DNA of 64,000 nucleotides from Methylotenera mobilis 13 (GCF_000384255.1 NZ_KB913035.1:2557093-2621092); one strand, 5' to 3'; shown: positions 7,984 to 18,655, numbered from the stretch's first letter. Notes: generated from the sequence alone by a model not told the origin. Numbers and translations: made by a program.

Positions 7984-9903
7984 ATGCAAAAAACTCGTCG
8001 CCATTTAGAACTGCTCGCTCCTGCAAAAAATGCTGATTTTGGCATTGAAGCCATTAATCATGGCGCAGATGCGGTGTATATTGGCGGCCCAGCCTTTGGT
8101 GCGCGCGCTAAAGCGCCTAACACCATTGCTGACATTGCACGCTTAGTGAAACACGCACATCGCTACCATGCTGAGGTGTTCGTGGCACTCAACACCATTT
8201 TTCATGATAACGAGCTTGAGGGTGCACGTGAGCTTGTGCACCAGCTTTACGACGCTGAAGTAGACGCACTCATCGTGCAAGATATGGGCCTGCTGGAAAT
8301 GGATTTACCACCGATACAGCTACACGCCAGTACACAGACCGATATTCGTACCGTAGAAAAAGCGGTGTTTCTCGATCAAGTTGGCTTTTCACAAATCGTA
8401 CTCGCGCGCGAGCTTGATTTAAACACTATCAAAAAAATCGCTGATGCTACCTCATGTAACTTGGAATTTTTCATCCACGGTGCACTATGCGTAGCCTTCA
8501 GTGGTCAATGTTTTATCAGTCATGCACACACTGGACGTAGCGCGAATCGCGGCGAATGTTCTCAAGAATGCCGCCTACCCTTTACACTAGAAGATCAAAA
8601 AGGTCGGATTATTGGTAAGGATAAGCACTTTTTATCCATGAAAGATAACGACCAAAGTGCCAACTTGCTTGCATTGATTGAGGCTGGCGTTAGCTCATTT
8701 AAAATTGAAGGCCGTTACAAAGATTTACCCTATGTAAAAAACGCCACTGCTCATTACCGTGAGTTGATTGATGAAATCCTGAACGACAGACCAGAGCTGG
8801 CAAAATCATCGTCAGGCCACGCCACTTACACATTCACACCGCAACCAGAAAAAACCTTTAACCGCAGTGCAACCGACTACTTTGTAAACGGACGCCAAGC
8901 CGATATTGGTGCGTTTGACACGCCTAAATTCTCTGGCGAAGCATTGGGCAAAGTCACCAAAGTTGGTAACAATTACTTTGAAGTGGACACCAATATCGAG
9001 CTACACAATGGCGACGGCGTATGCTTCTTTGATGTACATAAAGAACTAGTCGGCCTACGCGTTAACACGGTAGAAGGCAAAAGACTATACCCCAACGAAA
9101 TGCCTGCAGACATCAGACGCAACACCATCGTTTACCGCAATCGCGACCACGCCTTTATGCGCCTGCTAGAAAAAGACTCAGCACAGCGCAAAATTGTGAT
9201 TGATATGAATTTTTACGAAACTGCTAATGGTTTTGCATTAACCATTACCGATGAAAACGGCTTTAGTGCAACCGCCACCTGTGAAGCTGAAAAACAAAGT
9301 GCACAACATCTGGAAAAAGCGGAAACTAGCCTGCGTGAAAACTTAAGTAAATTAGGCGGCACAGACTTTACCGCCCAAGAGATTCAGATTAGCACGGCTC
9401 AAACCTGGTTTATCCCTGCCTCGATTATTAATAATTTACGACGTGATGCAATCGAGCAGTTACAGCAAACCCGTGATTTAGGCTACCAACGCCCACCGCG
9501 TCGCGAGGCAGCGCAACCGCCTGCGATTTTTCCTGAAGACACATTGAGCTACCTTGCTAATGTATACAACAAAAAAGCACGTCAGTTTTATGAAAAACAC
9601 GGCGTAAAAATGATTGCCTCGGCCTATGAAGCCAATAAAGAGCTAGATGAAGTACCGCTGATGATTACCAAGCATTGTCTGCGCTTTAGCCACGGCTTAT
9701 GTCCAAAAGAGGCTAAAGGCGTCATTGGTGTGCAAGGCACTGTCACCGCAGAGCCAATGACACTGATTAACGGGAACGACCGTTACACATTGAAATTTGA
9801 TTGCAAGCCATGTGAGATGCATGTGATGGGTAAAATCCGCAAAAATATTTTGCAAATACCTGCACCACAGCCGGTAAGCTTTTTCCCTAAGGGGTTCCGC
9901 TAA
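7984..9903 (+). CDS. rlhA: 23S rRNA 5-hydroxycytidine C2501 synthase (U32 family)
   Basis: A 639-residue U32-family protein that closely follows E. coli RlhA (YdcP) in length and sequence. Landmarks are RHLELLAPAKNADFGIEA, GADAVYIGGPAFGARA, NTIFHDNELE, LHASTQTDIRTVEKA, the cysteine region FFIHGALCVAFSGQCFISH and GRSANRGECSQECRLPF, and a C-terminal cysteine set in ITKHCLRF and FDCKPCEMHVMGKI. RlhA hydroxylates C2501 of 23S rRNA. The long C-terminal DUF3656-type part separates it from the shorter TrhP proteins that modify tRNA. It converges on the diguanylate cyclase gene with a 4-bp overlap of stops. The old annotation as collagenase/peptidase is not supported. Confidence 0.93.
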   Translation: MQKTRRHLELLAPAKNADFGIEAINHGADAVYIGGPAFGARAKAPNTIADIARLVKHAHRYHAEVFVALNTIFHDNELEGARELVHQLYDAEVDALIVQDMGLLEMDLPPIQLHASTQTDIRTVEKAVFLDQVGFSQIVLARELDLNTIKKIADATSCNLEFFIHGALCVAFSGQCFISHAHTGRSANRGECSQECRLPFTLEDQKGRIIGKDKHFLSMKDNDQSANLLALIEAGVSSFKIEGRYKDLPYVKNATAHYRELIDEILNDRPELAKSSSGHATYTFTPQPEKTFNRSATDYFVNGRQADIGAFDTPKFSGEALGKVTKVGNNYFEVDTNIELHNGDGVCFFDVHKELVGLRVNTVEGKRLYPNEMPADIRRNTIVYRNRDHAFMRLLEKDSAQRKIVIDMNFYETANGFALTITDENGFSATATCEAEKQSAQHLEKAETSLRENLSKLGGTDFTAQEIQISTAQTWFIPASIINNLRRDAIEQLQQTRDLGYQRPPRREAAQPPAIFPEDTLSYLANVYNKKARQFYEKHGVKMIASAYEANKELDEVPLMITKHCLRFSHGLCPKEAKGVIGVQGTVTAEPMTLINGNDRYTLKFDCKPCEMHVMGKIRKNILQIPAPQPVSFFPKGFR

Positions 9904-11516
9904 TAGAATTGCTCATTATGAGCACGCTTATGGGCGCGCTTGTTTTCATACATACGCATGTCAGCCATGTGCATCACAACGCTGCAGTTATCCACCTCTT
10001 CATGGATGAAGGCTGTTCCTGCGCTGACCCCTGCCAACTCAAAACCATTCGCTTGCAAATGTGCTACGGTTTCATCCAGCTTCGCTTGAATCACTAACGC
10101 ATCTCCATGCTCTGAGGTAATCGCAAACTCGTCCCCACCTAAACGATGCAAAGTGGCCATGCCATCTAATTTTTCCTGCAAAAGATGGCTAAAGTCACAC
10201 AACAACTTGTCCCCATAAGCATGCCCAAATTTATCGTTATAGTATTTGAGACGATCTAAATCTAATATGGTAATGCTGCCTGTTCTAGGTAGTATCTGAA
10301 TAGCCGCCTCCAGTGCAATCCGATTAGGCAGCCCCGTTAATTTATCAATTTTAATTTGCGCTTCACTCATACCCAACGCGGCCAATACTTGCTCTTTTTC
10401 TTTAAATAACTCACTAAATTGGTAACTAAGTACAAACGACAGCAGCAACGCTTCTACTGTTACCGCAACCAAGCCCATATGTTCAACATAAAGCGTAAAT
10501 TCAGAAGAATTCTGCGCGGTAATGGTTAAACTACCTAAAACAAAAAACGTAATAATCGCAATCAGGTAGTAGCGCGCGGTCATATTCTTTTTACTGCTGA
10601 GATAAATGCTGCTTGCCAAGCCAAGGCAGAGGAAAATACCAACGCCATAACGCGCCATCTCCATCATCCAGTTTGGCGACAACATGCCCCATAGGGCAAA
10701 CAAAACGAGGATCACCAACGCATATTGAATCCAACGGTACAGCTTCGGATTGTATTGCTTGCGTATACTCAGCAAGCCTTTCACAAAAAATACATAAGCG
10801 ATATTGGAAAATAAAATAGGAAATGCACTCAAATAAAACCAATGAATACCAAATATGTCAGAAAACACCAATAACGACGTCCCCTGCATCAATAGGTTTC
10901 CCAAAAGAAACAGGGCATACATACCATCTACCATTTGCCGTCTGATTAAGCCGAGCACAATGTAATAAGACATTAGCCCCGCTAGCATGCCGAGGCAAAG
11001 TATCGCAATCACATTACCAAGCTTAATCGCCTGTTGGTAATGTTGTTTTGAATCTAAATAAGGCTGTGGCTGTGCAATTAGATAAGGTGTTTTAAGCGAA
11101 GTCTCCAGCGTGTAATTTCCGGCCTCTAAATGCACCTCACGCCCATGCCTTAAAGCAAATGGATTAATGTCCTGACGACCAATACCACCTTGCAACTCAG
11201 CCACGACTACATTCCGACTATCCCGCACGGAGTGTTGAAACATCGCAAACGTGCTGGTATTTTTAAAATCAATCACGTAGTCACCAGCTTGGGCAACTTG
11301 TAATGTTCCTTTAAATACAAAATCACCGCCAGTTAAGGGCAAAGCATTAAGAGGTGAAGCAGTTTGATCAACGACATACCACTGACCAATAATGAGGTTG
11401 GGGCTCGCATGACATGGCGAGATAATGAATAAAAAAAGACCGATAAAAATCGAAAGATGACGGGCTAAACAAGCAAAACGATTGCGCATTTTTTGTTGAT
11501 TAAAACGTGGCATCAT
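9900..11516 (-). CDS. membrane diguanylate cyclase, 7TMR-DISM sensor with GGDEF domain
   Basis: A 538-residue protein. An N-terminal hydrophobic segment (residues ~17-37) precedes a ~130-residue extracytoplasmic beta-rich domain with the look of 7TMR-DISM extracellular domains (GDYVIDFKNTS, HLEAGNYTLET). Seven membrane helices follow at about residues 168-365, then a short helix, then a GGDEF domain at about 385-538 starting DKLTGLPNRIALE. The active site motif is intact (LHRLGGDEFAIT), so it should make c-di-GMP from two GTP. An RxxD inhibitory site is not obvious. It probably senses a periplasmic ligand. Converges on rlhA. No nearby phosphodiesterase or PilZ gene indicates its output. Confidence 0.93.
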   Translation of the reverse strand: MMPRFNQQKMRNRFACLARHLSIFIGLFLFIISPCHASPNLIIGQWYVVDQTASPLNALPLTGGDFVFKGTLQVAQAGDYVIDFKNTSTFAMFQHSVRDSRNVVVAELQGGIGRQDINPFALRHGREVHLEAGNYTLETSLKTPYLIAQPQPYLDSKQHYQQAIKLGNVIAILCLGMLAGLMSYYIVLGLIRRQMVDGMYALFLLGNLLMQGTSLLVFSDIFGIHWFYLSAFPILFSNIAYVFFVKGLLSIRKQYNPKLYRWIQYALVILVLFALWGMLSPNWMMEMARYGVGIFLCLGLASSIYLSSKKNMTARYYLIAIITFFVLGSLTITAQNSSEFTLYVEHMGLVAVTVEALLLSFVLSYQFSELFKEKEQVLAALGMSEAQIKIDKLTGLPNRIALEAAIQILPRTGSITILDLDRLKYYNDKFGHAYGDKLLCDFSHLLQEKLDGMATLHRLGGDEFAITSEHGDALVIQAKLDETVAHLQANGFELAGVSAGTAFIHEEVDNCSVVMHMADMRMYENKRAHKRAHNEQFY

Positions 11517-11677
11517 TTGGTGAAGTATCTGCTTGTTAATGGTAGATATACGACAATATACAGACTAATCAGTATTTGTTGAAGAGCCCCATTGGGTATG
11601 CGAAAAACTTTCACAATCAATGGATCACCATCAACTTTTAAAAACCAATGGCGACCACACTCACGATTAAGCAAACA

Positions 11678-12019
11678 CTACGCTTTTTTCACAAACTCCG
11701 ACTTCAACTTCATTGCACCAATACCGTCAATCTTGCAATCAATGTCGTGGTCGCCATCTACTAGGCGAATGTTTTTCACCTTGGTGCCCACTTTAACAAC
11801 TAATGAAGAACCTTTGACTTTCAAGTCTTTAATCACAGTAATCGTATCTCCGTCTTGCAACACATTACCGTTTGAATCTTTAATCACGCGCACTTCATCC
11901 ACGCCCTCGGCGCTACCATTGATTAACCACTCATGCGCACACTCTGGACAAACGTACCTATCGCCATCTTCATAAGTGTATTCAGAGTTACATTGAGGAC
12001 ATGGTGGAAGCTGAGACAT
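11678..12019 (-). CDS. PhnA/YjdM-type zinc ribbon protein
   Basis: A 113-residue protein with an N-terminal zinc ribbon ([21 protein letters not shown], four cysteines in two CxxC pairs within the first ~27 residues) and a C-terminal small beta barrel ([40 protein letters not shown]). This is the PhnA domain architecture of E. coli YjdM. The historical name (alkylphosphonate utilisation) is misleading, since YjdM lies near but outside the phn pathway and its role is unsettled. Transcribed alone, with no phosphonate genes nearby. The family is secure. Function unknown. Confidence 0.92.
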   Translation of the reverse strand: MSQLPPCPQCNSEYTYEDGDRYVCPECAHEWLINGSAEGVDEVRVIKDSNGNVLQDGDTITVIKDLKVKGSSLVVKVGTKVKNIRLVDGDHDIDCKIDGIGAMKLKSEFVKKA

Positions 12020-12208
12020 ACATAAACTTTCTTTACGATTAAATAGTGGTTCAAACCTGATGGTTCACACGTAGTGGTGTGAACAATGCCATGATTGTAA
12101 TCTAGGCAACACCTTATTAGAAAGACATTATTTCAAATATGGTTATATTAAGCATGGTGATACAAGCATGCTATTTTAAACAATCATCTATATCGTTTTG
12201 TTTTATCA

Positions 12209-13279
12209 CTAAGGCGCAGGATTCATCATTGTCAAATGTAAATGCTCAATCTCCTGCATTACTTCTGGCGATAACCGCGTATCCCACGCATCAATATTTT
12301 CTTTTAATTGCGTCATCGTAGTCGCACCAATAATCGTACTGCTCACAAACCAGCGGTGATACACAAAGCTCAATGCTAATTGTGTAGGTGTCAATCCATG
12401 TGCCCTAGCCAGCTTGGCATAGGCAGCACTCGCAGGAAATACACCTGGCTTTTTGTAGCGCTGCGCATAGCCTAAAAACATCGTGACGCGCCCTTTTGCC
12501 TCAGGGTTATCAATGTATTTTGCAGTCAGGTGCCCAAACGCCAACGGTGAATAAGCCAGCAAACCTACTTGCTCGCGATAGAGCACTTCCGCCATGCCAA
12601 ACTCCATGCCGCGGTTAATCAGGTTATAGCAGTTTTGCACACTGGCAATGTGTGGCAGATTGTAAGCTTTAGCGATACGGACAAACTCCATCACGCCCCA
12701 TGGTTGCTCATTCGATAACCCGACATAACGCACCTTACCCTCTTGAACCAACTCAGCCAGTGTTTCCAGTTGGTTTTGTATTGATACCCATGCTTTTTCT
12801 TCGCCTTGCTGATAAACGCCAGATTCAAACTCACCCGCAGGGTCAAACTGATATTGCCCAAACATCGGCACATTGCGCTCTGGCCAATGCAATTGGTATA
12901 AATCGATATAATCAGTCTGCAAACGCTGCAACGAGCCTTCAATCGCTGCGCGAATATTGGCACGGTCTAGCGATGGTGGGCCGCCACGAATCCAATCCAA
13001 ACCACGGCGTGGCCCTGAAACTTTACCCGCCAAAATAATCTTGTCTCGTGGCTGCTTCTTAAGCCAAGTACCCACCATAGACTCAGTACGGGTATAAGTA
13101 TCAGCCTTTGGCGGCACTGGGTACATTTCAGCCGTATCAATAAAATTAATGCCGCGCGCCAACGCATAATCTAATTGCTCGTGCGCCTCAGCTTCAGTGT
13201 TTTGGTCACCATACGTCATGGTACCTAAACAAACTTTAGAGACATTAAGCGCTGAGTTTCCTAACTTAGTAAATTCCAC
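12209..13279 (-). CDS. tas: aldo/keto reductase, Tas family
   Basis: A 356-residue TIM-barrel aldo/keto reductase. The AKR signature residues are visible: FIDTAEMYPV (Asp and catalytic Tyr), Lys in KIILAGKVSG, and YIDLYQLHWPERNVPMFGQY with the conserved His. NADP(H) binding is expected near the C-terminus (STIIGATTMTQLKENIDA). The insert YPVPPKADTYTRTE and the overall sequence match E. coli Tas rather than other AKRs. Physiological substrate unknown. In E. coli, Tas can replace prephenate dehydrogenase under starvation. It is divergent from groES, with the heat-shock promoter region between them. Confidence 0.92.
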   Translation of the reverse strand: MEFTKLGNSALNVSKVCLGTMTYGDQNTEAEAHEQLDYALARGINFIDTAEMYPVPPKADTYTRTESMVGTWLKKQPRDKIILAGKVSGPRRGLDWIRGGPPSLDRANIRAAIEGSLQRLQTDYIDLYQLHWPERNVPMFGQYQFDPAGEFESGVYQQGEEKAWVSIQNQLETLAELVQEGKVRYVGLSNEQPWGVMEFVRIAKAYNLPHIASVQNCYNLINRGMEFGMAEVLYREQVGLLAYSPLAFGHLTAKYIDNPEAKGRVTMFLGYAQRYKKPGVFPASAAYAKLARAHGLTPTQLALSFVYHRWFVSSTIIGATTMTQLKENIDAWDTRLSPEVMQEIEHLHLTMMNPAP

Positions 13280-13320
13280 CGTACAACCTCATTTATTTTA
13301 AAAAAATATCAGCATCAGCA

Positions 13321-13348
13321 CTTGAAATTAATTTTTAGTGCCCCAAAT
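13321..13348 (+). promoter_or_regulatory. sigma32-type heat-shock promoter of groES-groEL
   Basis: A -35 element CTTGAAA (13321-13327) and a -10 element CCCCAAAT (13341-13348) are separated by 13 bp. This is close to the RpoH consensus CTTGAAA / CCCCATNT. It lies 94 bp before the groES ATG. Confidence 0.8.
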
Positions 13349-13374
13349 TAGCAATCAAGGTGTGCGAGTGCTAA
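13348..13374 (+). promoter_or_regulatory. CIRCE operator (HrcA binding site)
   Basis: TTAGCAATC (13348-13356), a 9-nt spacer, then GAGTGCTAA (13366-13374). The consensus is TTAGCACTC-N9-GAGTGCTAA, so 17 of 18 arm positions match and the spacing is exact. It begins at the last base of the sigma32 -10 element, where HrcA binding would block transcription start. Confidence 0.9.
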
Positions 13375-13441
13375 AATACCGCATTACCCATGCAATTCAA
13401 TATTTAGATGTATATTTTAAGACTTAATCAGGAGAAACCGT

Positions 13442-13729
13442 ATGAAAATTCGTCCTTTACACGATCGCGTTATTGTTAAACGTTCAGAAGAAGAGCGTAC
13501 AACCGCATCTGGCATTGTGATTCCAGATTCTGCCACAGAAAAACCAGACCAAGGCGTGATTCAAGCTGTAGGTTCTGGCAAGCGCGATGAAAGCGGCAAA
13601 GTAATTGCCCTTGACGTTAAAGTAGGCGACAAAGTGCTTTTCGGCAAATATGCAGGCCAAACTGTTAAAGTTGACGGTGAAGAGCTACTAGTAATGCGCG
13701 AAGAAGACATCATGGCGATCGTTGAGTAA
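13442..13729 (+). CDS. groES: co-chaperonin GroES
   Basis: A 95-residue GroES. It caps the GroEL ring during protein folding in the cytoplasm. The start [14 protein letters not shown], the mobile-loop region [16 protein letters not shown] and the tail [14 protein letters not shown] are all typical. AGGAGA lies before the ATG. It is followed by groEL after 86 bp, as a bicistronic operon under the stacked sigma32/CIRCE control region. Confidence 0.98.
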   Translation: MKIRPLHDRVIVKRSEEERTTASGIVIPDSATEKPDQGVIQAVGSGKRDESGKVIALDVKVGDKVLFGKYAGQTVKVDGEELLVMREEDIMAIVE

Positions 13730-13812
13730 TCTAAAGCTTACAACGGGTGATTGCCCGTTTCAGCACGTTAGAACCAACAAAGTATTAGTAAAGACTAAAT
13801 TAGGAGATTTAA

Positions 13813-15456
<1,644 letters not shown>

Positions 15457-15561
15457 TTTCAGTGTCGTCAAAGCGGTGATTGCTGCGTTGCTTCTCCTTG
15501 TCGTACTAATCGTACTGCCTACGGATTCTCGCCTTGCACTAACCGCTTTAACTTGCTGAAA
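15457..15561. repeat. intergenic repeat with long imperfect dyad
   Basis: Lies immediately after the groEL stop. Outer arms TTTCAG (15457-15462) / CTGAAA (15556-15561) and AAAGCGGT (15470-15477) / ACCGCTTT (15542-15549) enclose a core with CGTTGCTTCTCCTTGTCGTAC and ATTCTCGCCTTGC. The core resembles a short sequence family often seen between genes in proteobacteria. Two weaker look-alikes are at 28141-28207 and 4428-4480. The RNA would fold into a long hairpin after groEL. Confidence 0.55.
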
Positions 15562-15584
15562 TGCCCTAACAAGCATTGCAAAAT

Positions 15585-15612
15585 AAAAAAACCCGCTTCG
15601 GCGGGTTTTTTT
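15585..15612. terminator. intrinsic terminator after groEL
   Basis: An A-run, then the stem ACCCGC-TTCG-GCGGGT (15591-15606) with a UUCG tetraloop, then a T-run. Strong on the plus strand for groESL. The upstream A-run also makes it usable for the minus-strand genes to the right. Confidence 0.92.
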
Positions 15613-15677
15613 AAAGCAGTTTAGTAACACACCCATTAATACATATTGAAGAAAAAAATACTTTCCCCATAACCATG

Positions 15678-16115
15678 CTACATGGACTTTGACATCTGAT
15701 GTGAGAATATCGTAAAGATAAAACATATCAAAAATACAAACCCTGATTTAAGTGTTTTAAAAAACGAAAGCTCTTTTCTTTTAAGTTTATTTAAATCGTA
15801 ATATCTAGCTTTTTTTATATCATTAGCGAGACTACTAGAAGCGATCTCCAATTCAATATCATTTGCGATTTCTTTGAATGACCTTTTATCATCTAGTTGT
15901 AAATAGAGCCTATAAAAGAACACTATCAAAGTAATATAAAATGCCACATTCTGCATTCCTTTATCTGGCACCCCCAAACAACCTAGTGCAGCCAAAAATA
16001 ACCAAACACCTTCATTATTTAAAGTCTTTTGATAGGCTTTAATATGAAATTTATAATCTATAATTTGCTTCTGTATGTCTTTATTAATTTCAACATCATT
16101 TAAGAACTGATTCAT
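15678..16115 (-). CDS. unrecognised small membrane protein
   Basis: A 145-residue protein with no family I recognise. A charged N-terminal helix (residues 1-33) is followed by two close hydrophobic segments at about 36-50 and 56-75, a Lys/Asp/Glu-rich cytoplasmic-type middle (RSFKEIANDIELEIASS, KKARYYDLNKLKRKELS), and a C-terminal hydrophobic segment at about 124-140. It is the second gene of a pair: the 240-residue gene upstream on the same strand ends 95 bp before its start. Base composition is clearly more AT-rich than groEL or fklB on either side, which suggests a later arrival. The pair may act together. Nothing further can be said about function. Confidence 0.7.
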   Translation of the reverse strand: MNQFLNDVEINKDIQKQIIDYKFHIKAYQKTLNNEGVWLFLAALGCLGVPDKGMQNVAFYITLIVFFYRLYLQLDDKRSFKEIANDIELEIASSSLANDIKKARYYDLNKLKRKELSFFKTLKSGFVFLICFIFTIFSHQMSKSM

Positions 16116-16210
16116 AAACCATCAAACCTTTCTAGAGCCTCGTTTACAAATGACTTTTTGATAAGTTACTACCCTTATTGTCTCATTGTTTAGGGCGCCC
16201 TATTATTAAC

Positions 16211-16933
16211 TCACTTCATAAGATCATATATATACGAAGCAAATATTGATAAAGTTATTGCAAACCCACTAGAAATTGATAGAGAGAAAATAGGATATAT
16301 TTTGATAAAGTCTGTAATTCTGTAGAACAAAGTTTTACGAATTTTTCTTATATCTTTCCTACATCGGCTTATTACCTCCTCTGACACCCTTTCTACTTTC
16401 ATTCTTTGAATGCAGTCAGGACATATAATAGGGCTGTTGCAAGAGACGATAATATCGTGCTTTACTCCATTCATATCAAACAAACATCCTCTCGTTTCAT
16501 CATGAGTGTAATTTGTGTGATCTGTTGTTTTGGGGATTGTGTTGTTACTTCTTTTATAAAGTAAAGTATAAGAATTAAGCATCCTCAAAAGAACATTCTC
16601 AATAGGTATGTTTTCTTTTTTTAGGTACTCTTTAATCTCATAAAAAGTAAAAACAACTCGATTGCCAGAAAGCCGTCGAGAATACCAGTTCAGCTGAAGT
16701 GGAACGTTTACTATACAAATCAAAAAATCGCTATTAAAAACTTTAGGTACCTCACTCTCGAATGTGGAGTCATAAAACTCCCAGCTATTGCCATCTGAGT
16801 TTTTTGTGAGTGAGTAACTTTCAATTTCACCAATGATTTCAAAAATGCTTGATCTGAATTTTAAAATCTTTTTCTTATCAAACTCAGGCGGCATATGCCC
16901 TAAGGTTAAAAGAGTTATTTTTGTTTTAGACAT
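16211..16933 (-). CDS. unrecognised protein with Cys cluster and C-terminal membrane hairpin
   Basis: A 240-residue protein. The soluble part (about 1-200) includes SDFLICIVNVPLQLNWYSRR and a helix-rich middle. A motif THDETRGCLFDMNG at residues 143-156 is followed by Cys150, Cys165, Cys171 and Cys174, the last two as CPDC, which looks like a metal-binding site. A charged helix (RKDIRKIRK) then leads into a hydrophobic C-terminus at about 212-237, enough for one or two membrane passes. First gene of a two-gene minus-strand unit with the 145-residue membrane protein. AT-rich compared with the flanking housekeeping genes. I do not recognise the family. A membrane-tethered sensor or effector is one reading, not a finding. 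Confidence 0.72.
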   Translation of the reverse strand: MSKTKITLLTLGHMPPEFDKKKILKFRSSIFEIIGEIESYSLTKNSDGNSWEFYDSTFESEVPKVFNSDFLICIVNVPLQLNWYSRRLSGNRVVFTFYEIKEYLKKENIPIENVLLRMLNSYTLLYKRSNNTIPKTTDHTNYTHDETRGCLFDMNGVKHDIIVSCNSPIICPDCIQRMKVERVSEEVISRCRKDIRKIRKTLFYRITDFIKIYPIFSLSISSGFAITLSIFASYIYDLMK

Positions 16934-17109
16934 TCTCTTAATTACTCCCTGAAGCTATTTTTAAGTTATGTATGATGGGAAGGTACTCAAAGTATAACCA
17001 ATTCCTGCAGATTTTGTTTTATCCACCATTCTCCGTCATAATTACGGTTTATGTCGCTTGCACCACTCGCATTAAAAGCATCCCCCTTAAACAACGAAAG
17101 AAACACACA

Positions 17110-17736
17110 ATGGCAATTGAATTAAACACTTTAACCCAACGCTTAAGTTATATTGTTGGTGAAAACATGGCGCATCAGCTTAAGAATGATGGCTTAGCCT
17201 TAGACGCAGACGCAGTTGCACAAGCTGTTATCGATGTAATGGCGGACACCCCATCACGTTTAACTGATGCAGAAAAACGCAGCACAGTTGAGCAAGTGCA
17301 AAAAGAGAGCCAAGAAAAGCAAATGGCAGCACAGGCTGAACAGTCTGCAAAAAACCAAGCGGAAGGCGCGGCTTATTTGGCTGAAAATGCTAAAAAAGAA
17401 GGTGTGATCACCACAGATAGCGGCTTGCAATATAAATCATTGGTGGCTGGCGATGGTGAAAAACCAAGCAAAAGCAATAAAGTAAGAGTGCATTACAGAG
17501 GCACACTGATTGATGGTACGGTGTTTGATAGCTCTTACGACCGCGGTGAGCCTATCGTTTTCCCAGTCACTGGCGTGATTGCTGGTTGGGTTGAAGGTTT
17601 GCAGTTAATGAACGTAGGTAGTAAGTTTGAGTTAACGATTCCATCAAACTTAGCCTATGGCGCAAACGGCAGTGGCCCAGCGATTGGCCCAGATGCAACA
17701 TTGATCTTTGAAGTTGAGTTATTAGCTATCGAATAA
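17110..17736 (+). CDS. fklB: FKBP-type peptidyl-prolyl isomerase, FklB type
   Basis: A 208-residue protein from the ATG at 17110. The frame stays open upstream to 16972, but the FklB-like N-terminus begins at MAIELNTLTQRLSYIVGENM. An N-terminal helical dimerisation domain (about 1-90), a connecting segment AAYLAENAKKEGVITTDSGL, and one C-terminal FKBP domain follow (VRVHYRGTLIDGTVFDSSYD, VIAGWVEGLQLMNVG, LAYGANGSG, FEVELLAIE). There is no signal peptide, so it is cytoplasmic like E. coli FklB rather than periplasmic like FkpA. Prolyl isomerase/chaperone. The gene is followed after about 110 bp by ybfF. Confidence 0.93.
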   Translation: MAIELNTLTQRLSYIVGENMAHQLKNDGLALDADAVAQAVIDVMADTPSRLTDAEKRSTVEQVQKESQEKQMAAQAEQSAKNQAEGAAYLAENAKKEGVITTDSGLQYKSLVAGDGEKPSKSNKVRVHYRGTLIDGTVFDSSYDRGEPIVFPVTGVIAGWVEGLQLMNVGSKFELTIPSNLAYGANGSGPAIGPDATLIFEVELLAIE

Positions 17737-17845
17737 GGCTAGCATGACTAGGGTGGGTAACTTAGTTATCCACCCTGCTGTATTGCCATCTACAATTGCT
17801 AGGCATTCAAACTCACCGCCTACTTCAATCTTTTATAATCCTCCC

Positions 17846-18655
17846 ATGCAATTACACTACCAAATCTTAGGCGATAAAACTTCAGCCCAAACCCAACCAC
17901 TGATATTACTGCACGGCTTATTTGGCTCTGGCGATAACTGGGGCACAGTTGCCAAGCATTTTTCACAACACTACCAAGTGATTAGTGTCGATTTACGCAA
18001 CCATGGCAGATCACCGCATAGTGACTCACAAACCTACACCGAGATGGCAGATGATCTGCTTAAGTTATGCAATACGCTAGGTTTAGACCGTATCCATTTA
18101 GTCGGGCATTCGCTAGGCGGAAAAGTGGCGATGCAATTTGCGACGCAATTTCCTGATCGGCTGGAAAAATTGATTGTGGTAGACATGGCAATACGGTCTT
18201 ATCCTGATGCTTACACGCATATGATTGATGCGATGATGACCGTTGACCTTAGCACCATGCAAAGCCGCGGTGACGTGGATAAAGCATTGATTAGCAAGAT
18301 TCCCCACGCGATGGTGCGCCAATTTTTACTAATGAATTTAATCAAGTCAGACGTCAATCACACAGAAAGGGATGTCAATAAAACCGCCCTGACCTGGCGC
18401 ATTAACCTAGCCGCACTCAAAGCCAACTACCCTAGCCTGCTGCAAGCCGTGTGCGAAAACGTACACTATGAAAAGCCTAGCTTATTTATCCGCGGTGAAC
18501 GCAGTGATTACGTGCAGGATCGCGATATTGAGCATATCAAAACACATTTCATCAACGCACAATTTGCCAGCTTACCAACAAACCATTGGGTACACGCAGA
18601 ACAGCCACAAGCGTTTATTGAAGTGGTCGCTGATTTTCTTGGGAGTGGGAAATAA
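17846..18655 (+). CDS. ybfF: alpha/beta hydrolase, YbfF type esterase
   Basis: A 269-residue alpha/beta hydrolase from the ATG at 17846. The open frame begins at 17744, but MQLHYQILGDK is the family-like start. Oxyanion region LLHGLFGSGDNW, then DLRNHGRSPHSD, nucleophile elbow VGHSLGGKVAM (catalytic Ser), a catalytic Asp expected near RGERSDYVQD, and a His in PTNHWVHAEQP. This pattern is that of E. coli YbfF, an esterase acting on short acyl esters including acyl-CoA. Cytoplasmic, no signal peptide. Probably co-transcribed with fklB. The natural substrate is not known. Confidence 0.9.
   Translation: MQLHYQILGDKTSAQTQPLILLHGLFGSGDNWGTVAKHFSQHYQVISVDLRNHGRSPHSDSQTYTEMADDLLKLCNTLGLDRIHLVGHSLGGKVAMQFATQFPDRLEKLIVVDMAIRSYPDAYTHMIDAMMTVDLSTMQSRGDVDKALISKIPHAMVRQFLLMNLIKSDVNHTERDVNKTALTWRINLAALKANYPSLLQAVCENVHYEKPSLFIRGERSDYVQDRDIEHIKTHFINAQFASLPTNHWVHAEQPQAFIEVVADFLGSGK

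Noticed and set aside
7984-9903. Annotation as a U32 collagenase/peptidase.
   Set aside because: Sequence and length follow RlhA, an rRNA hydroxylase. No peptidase active site is evident.
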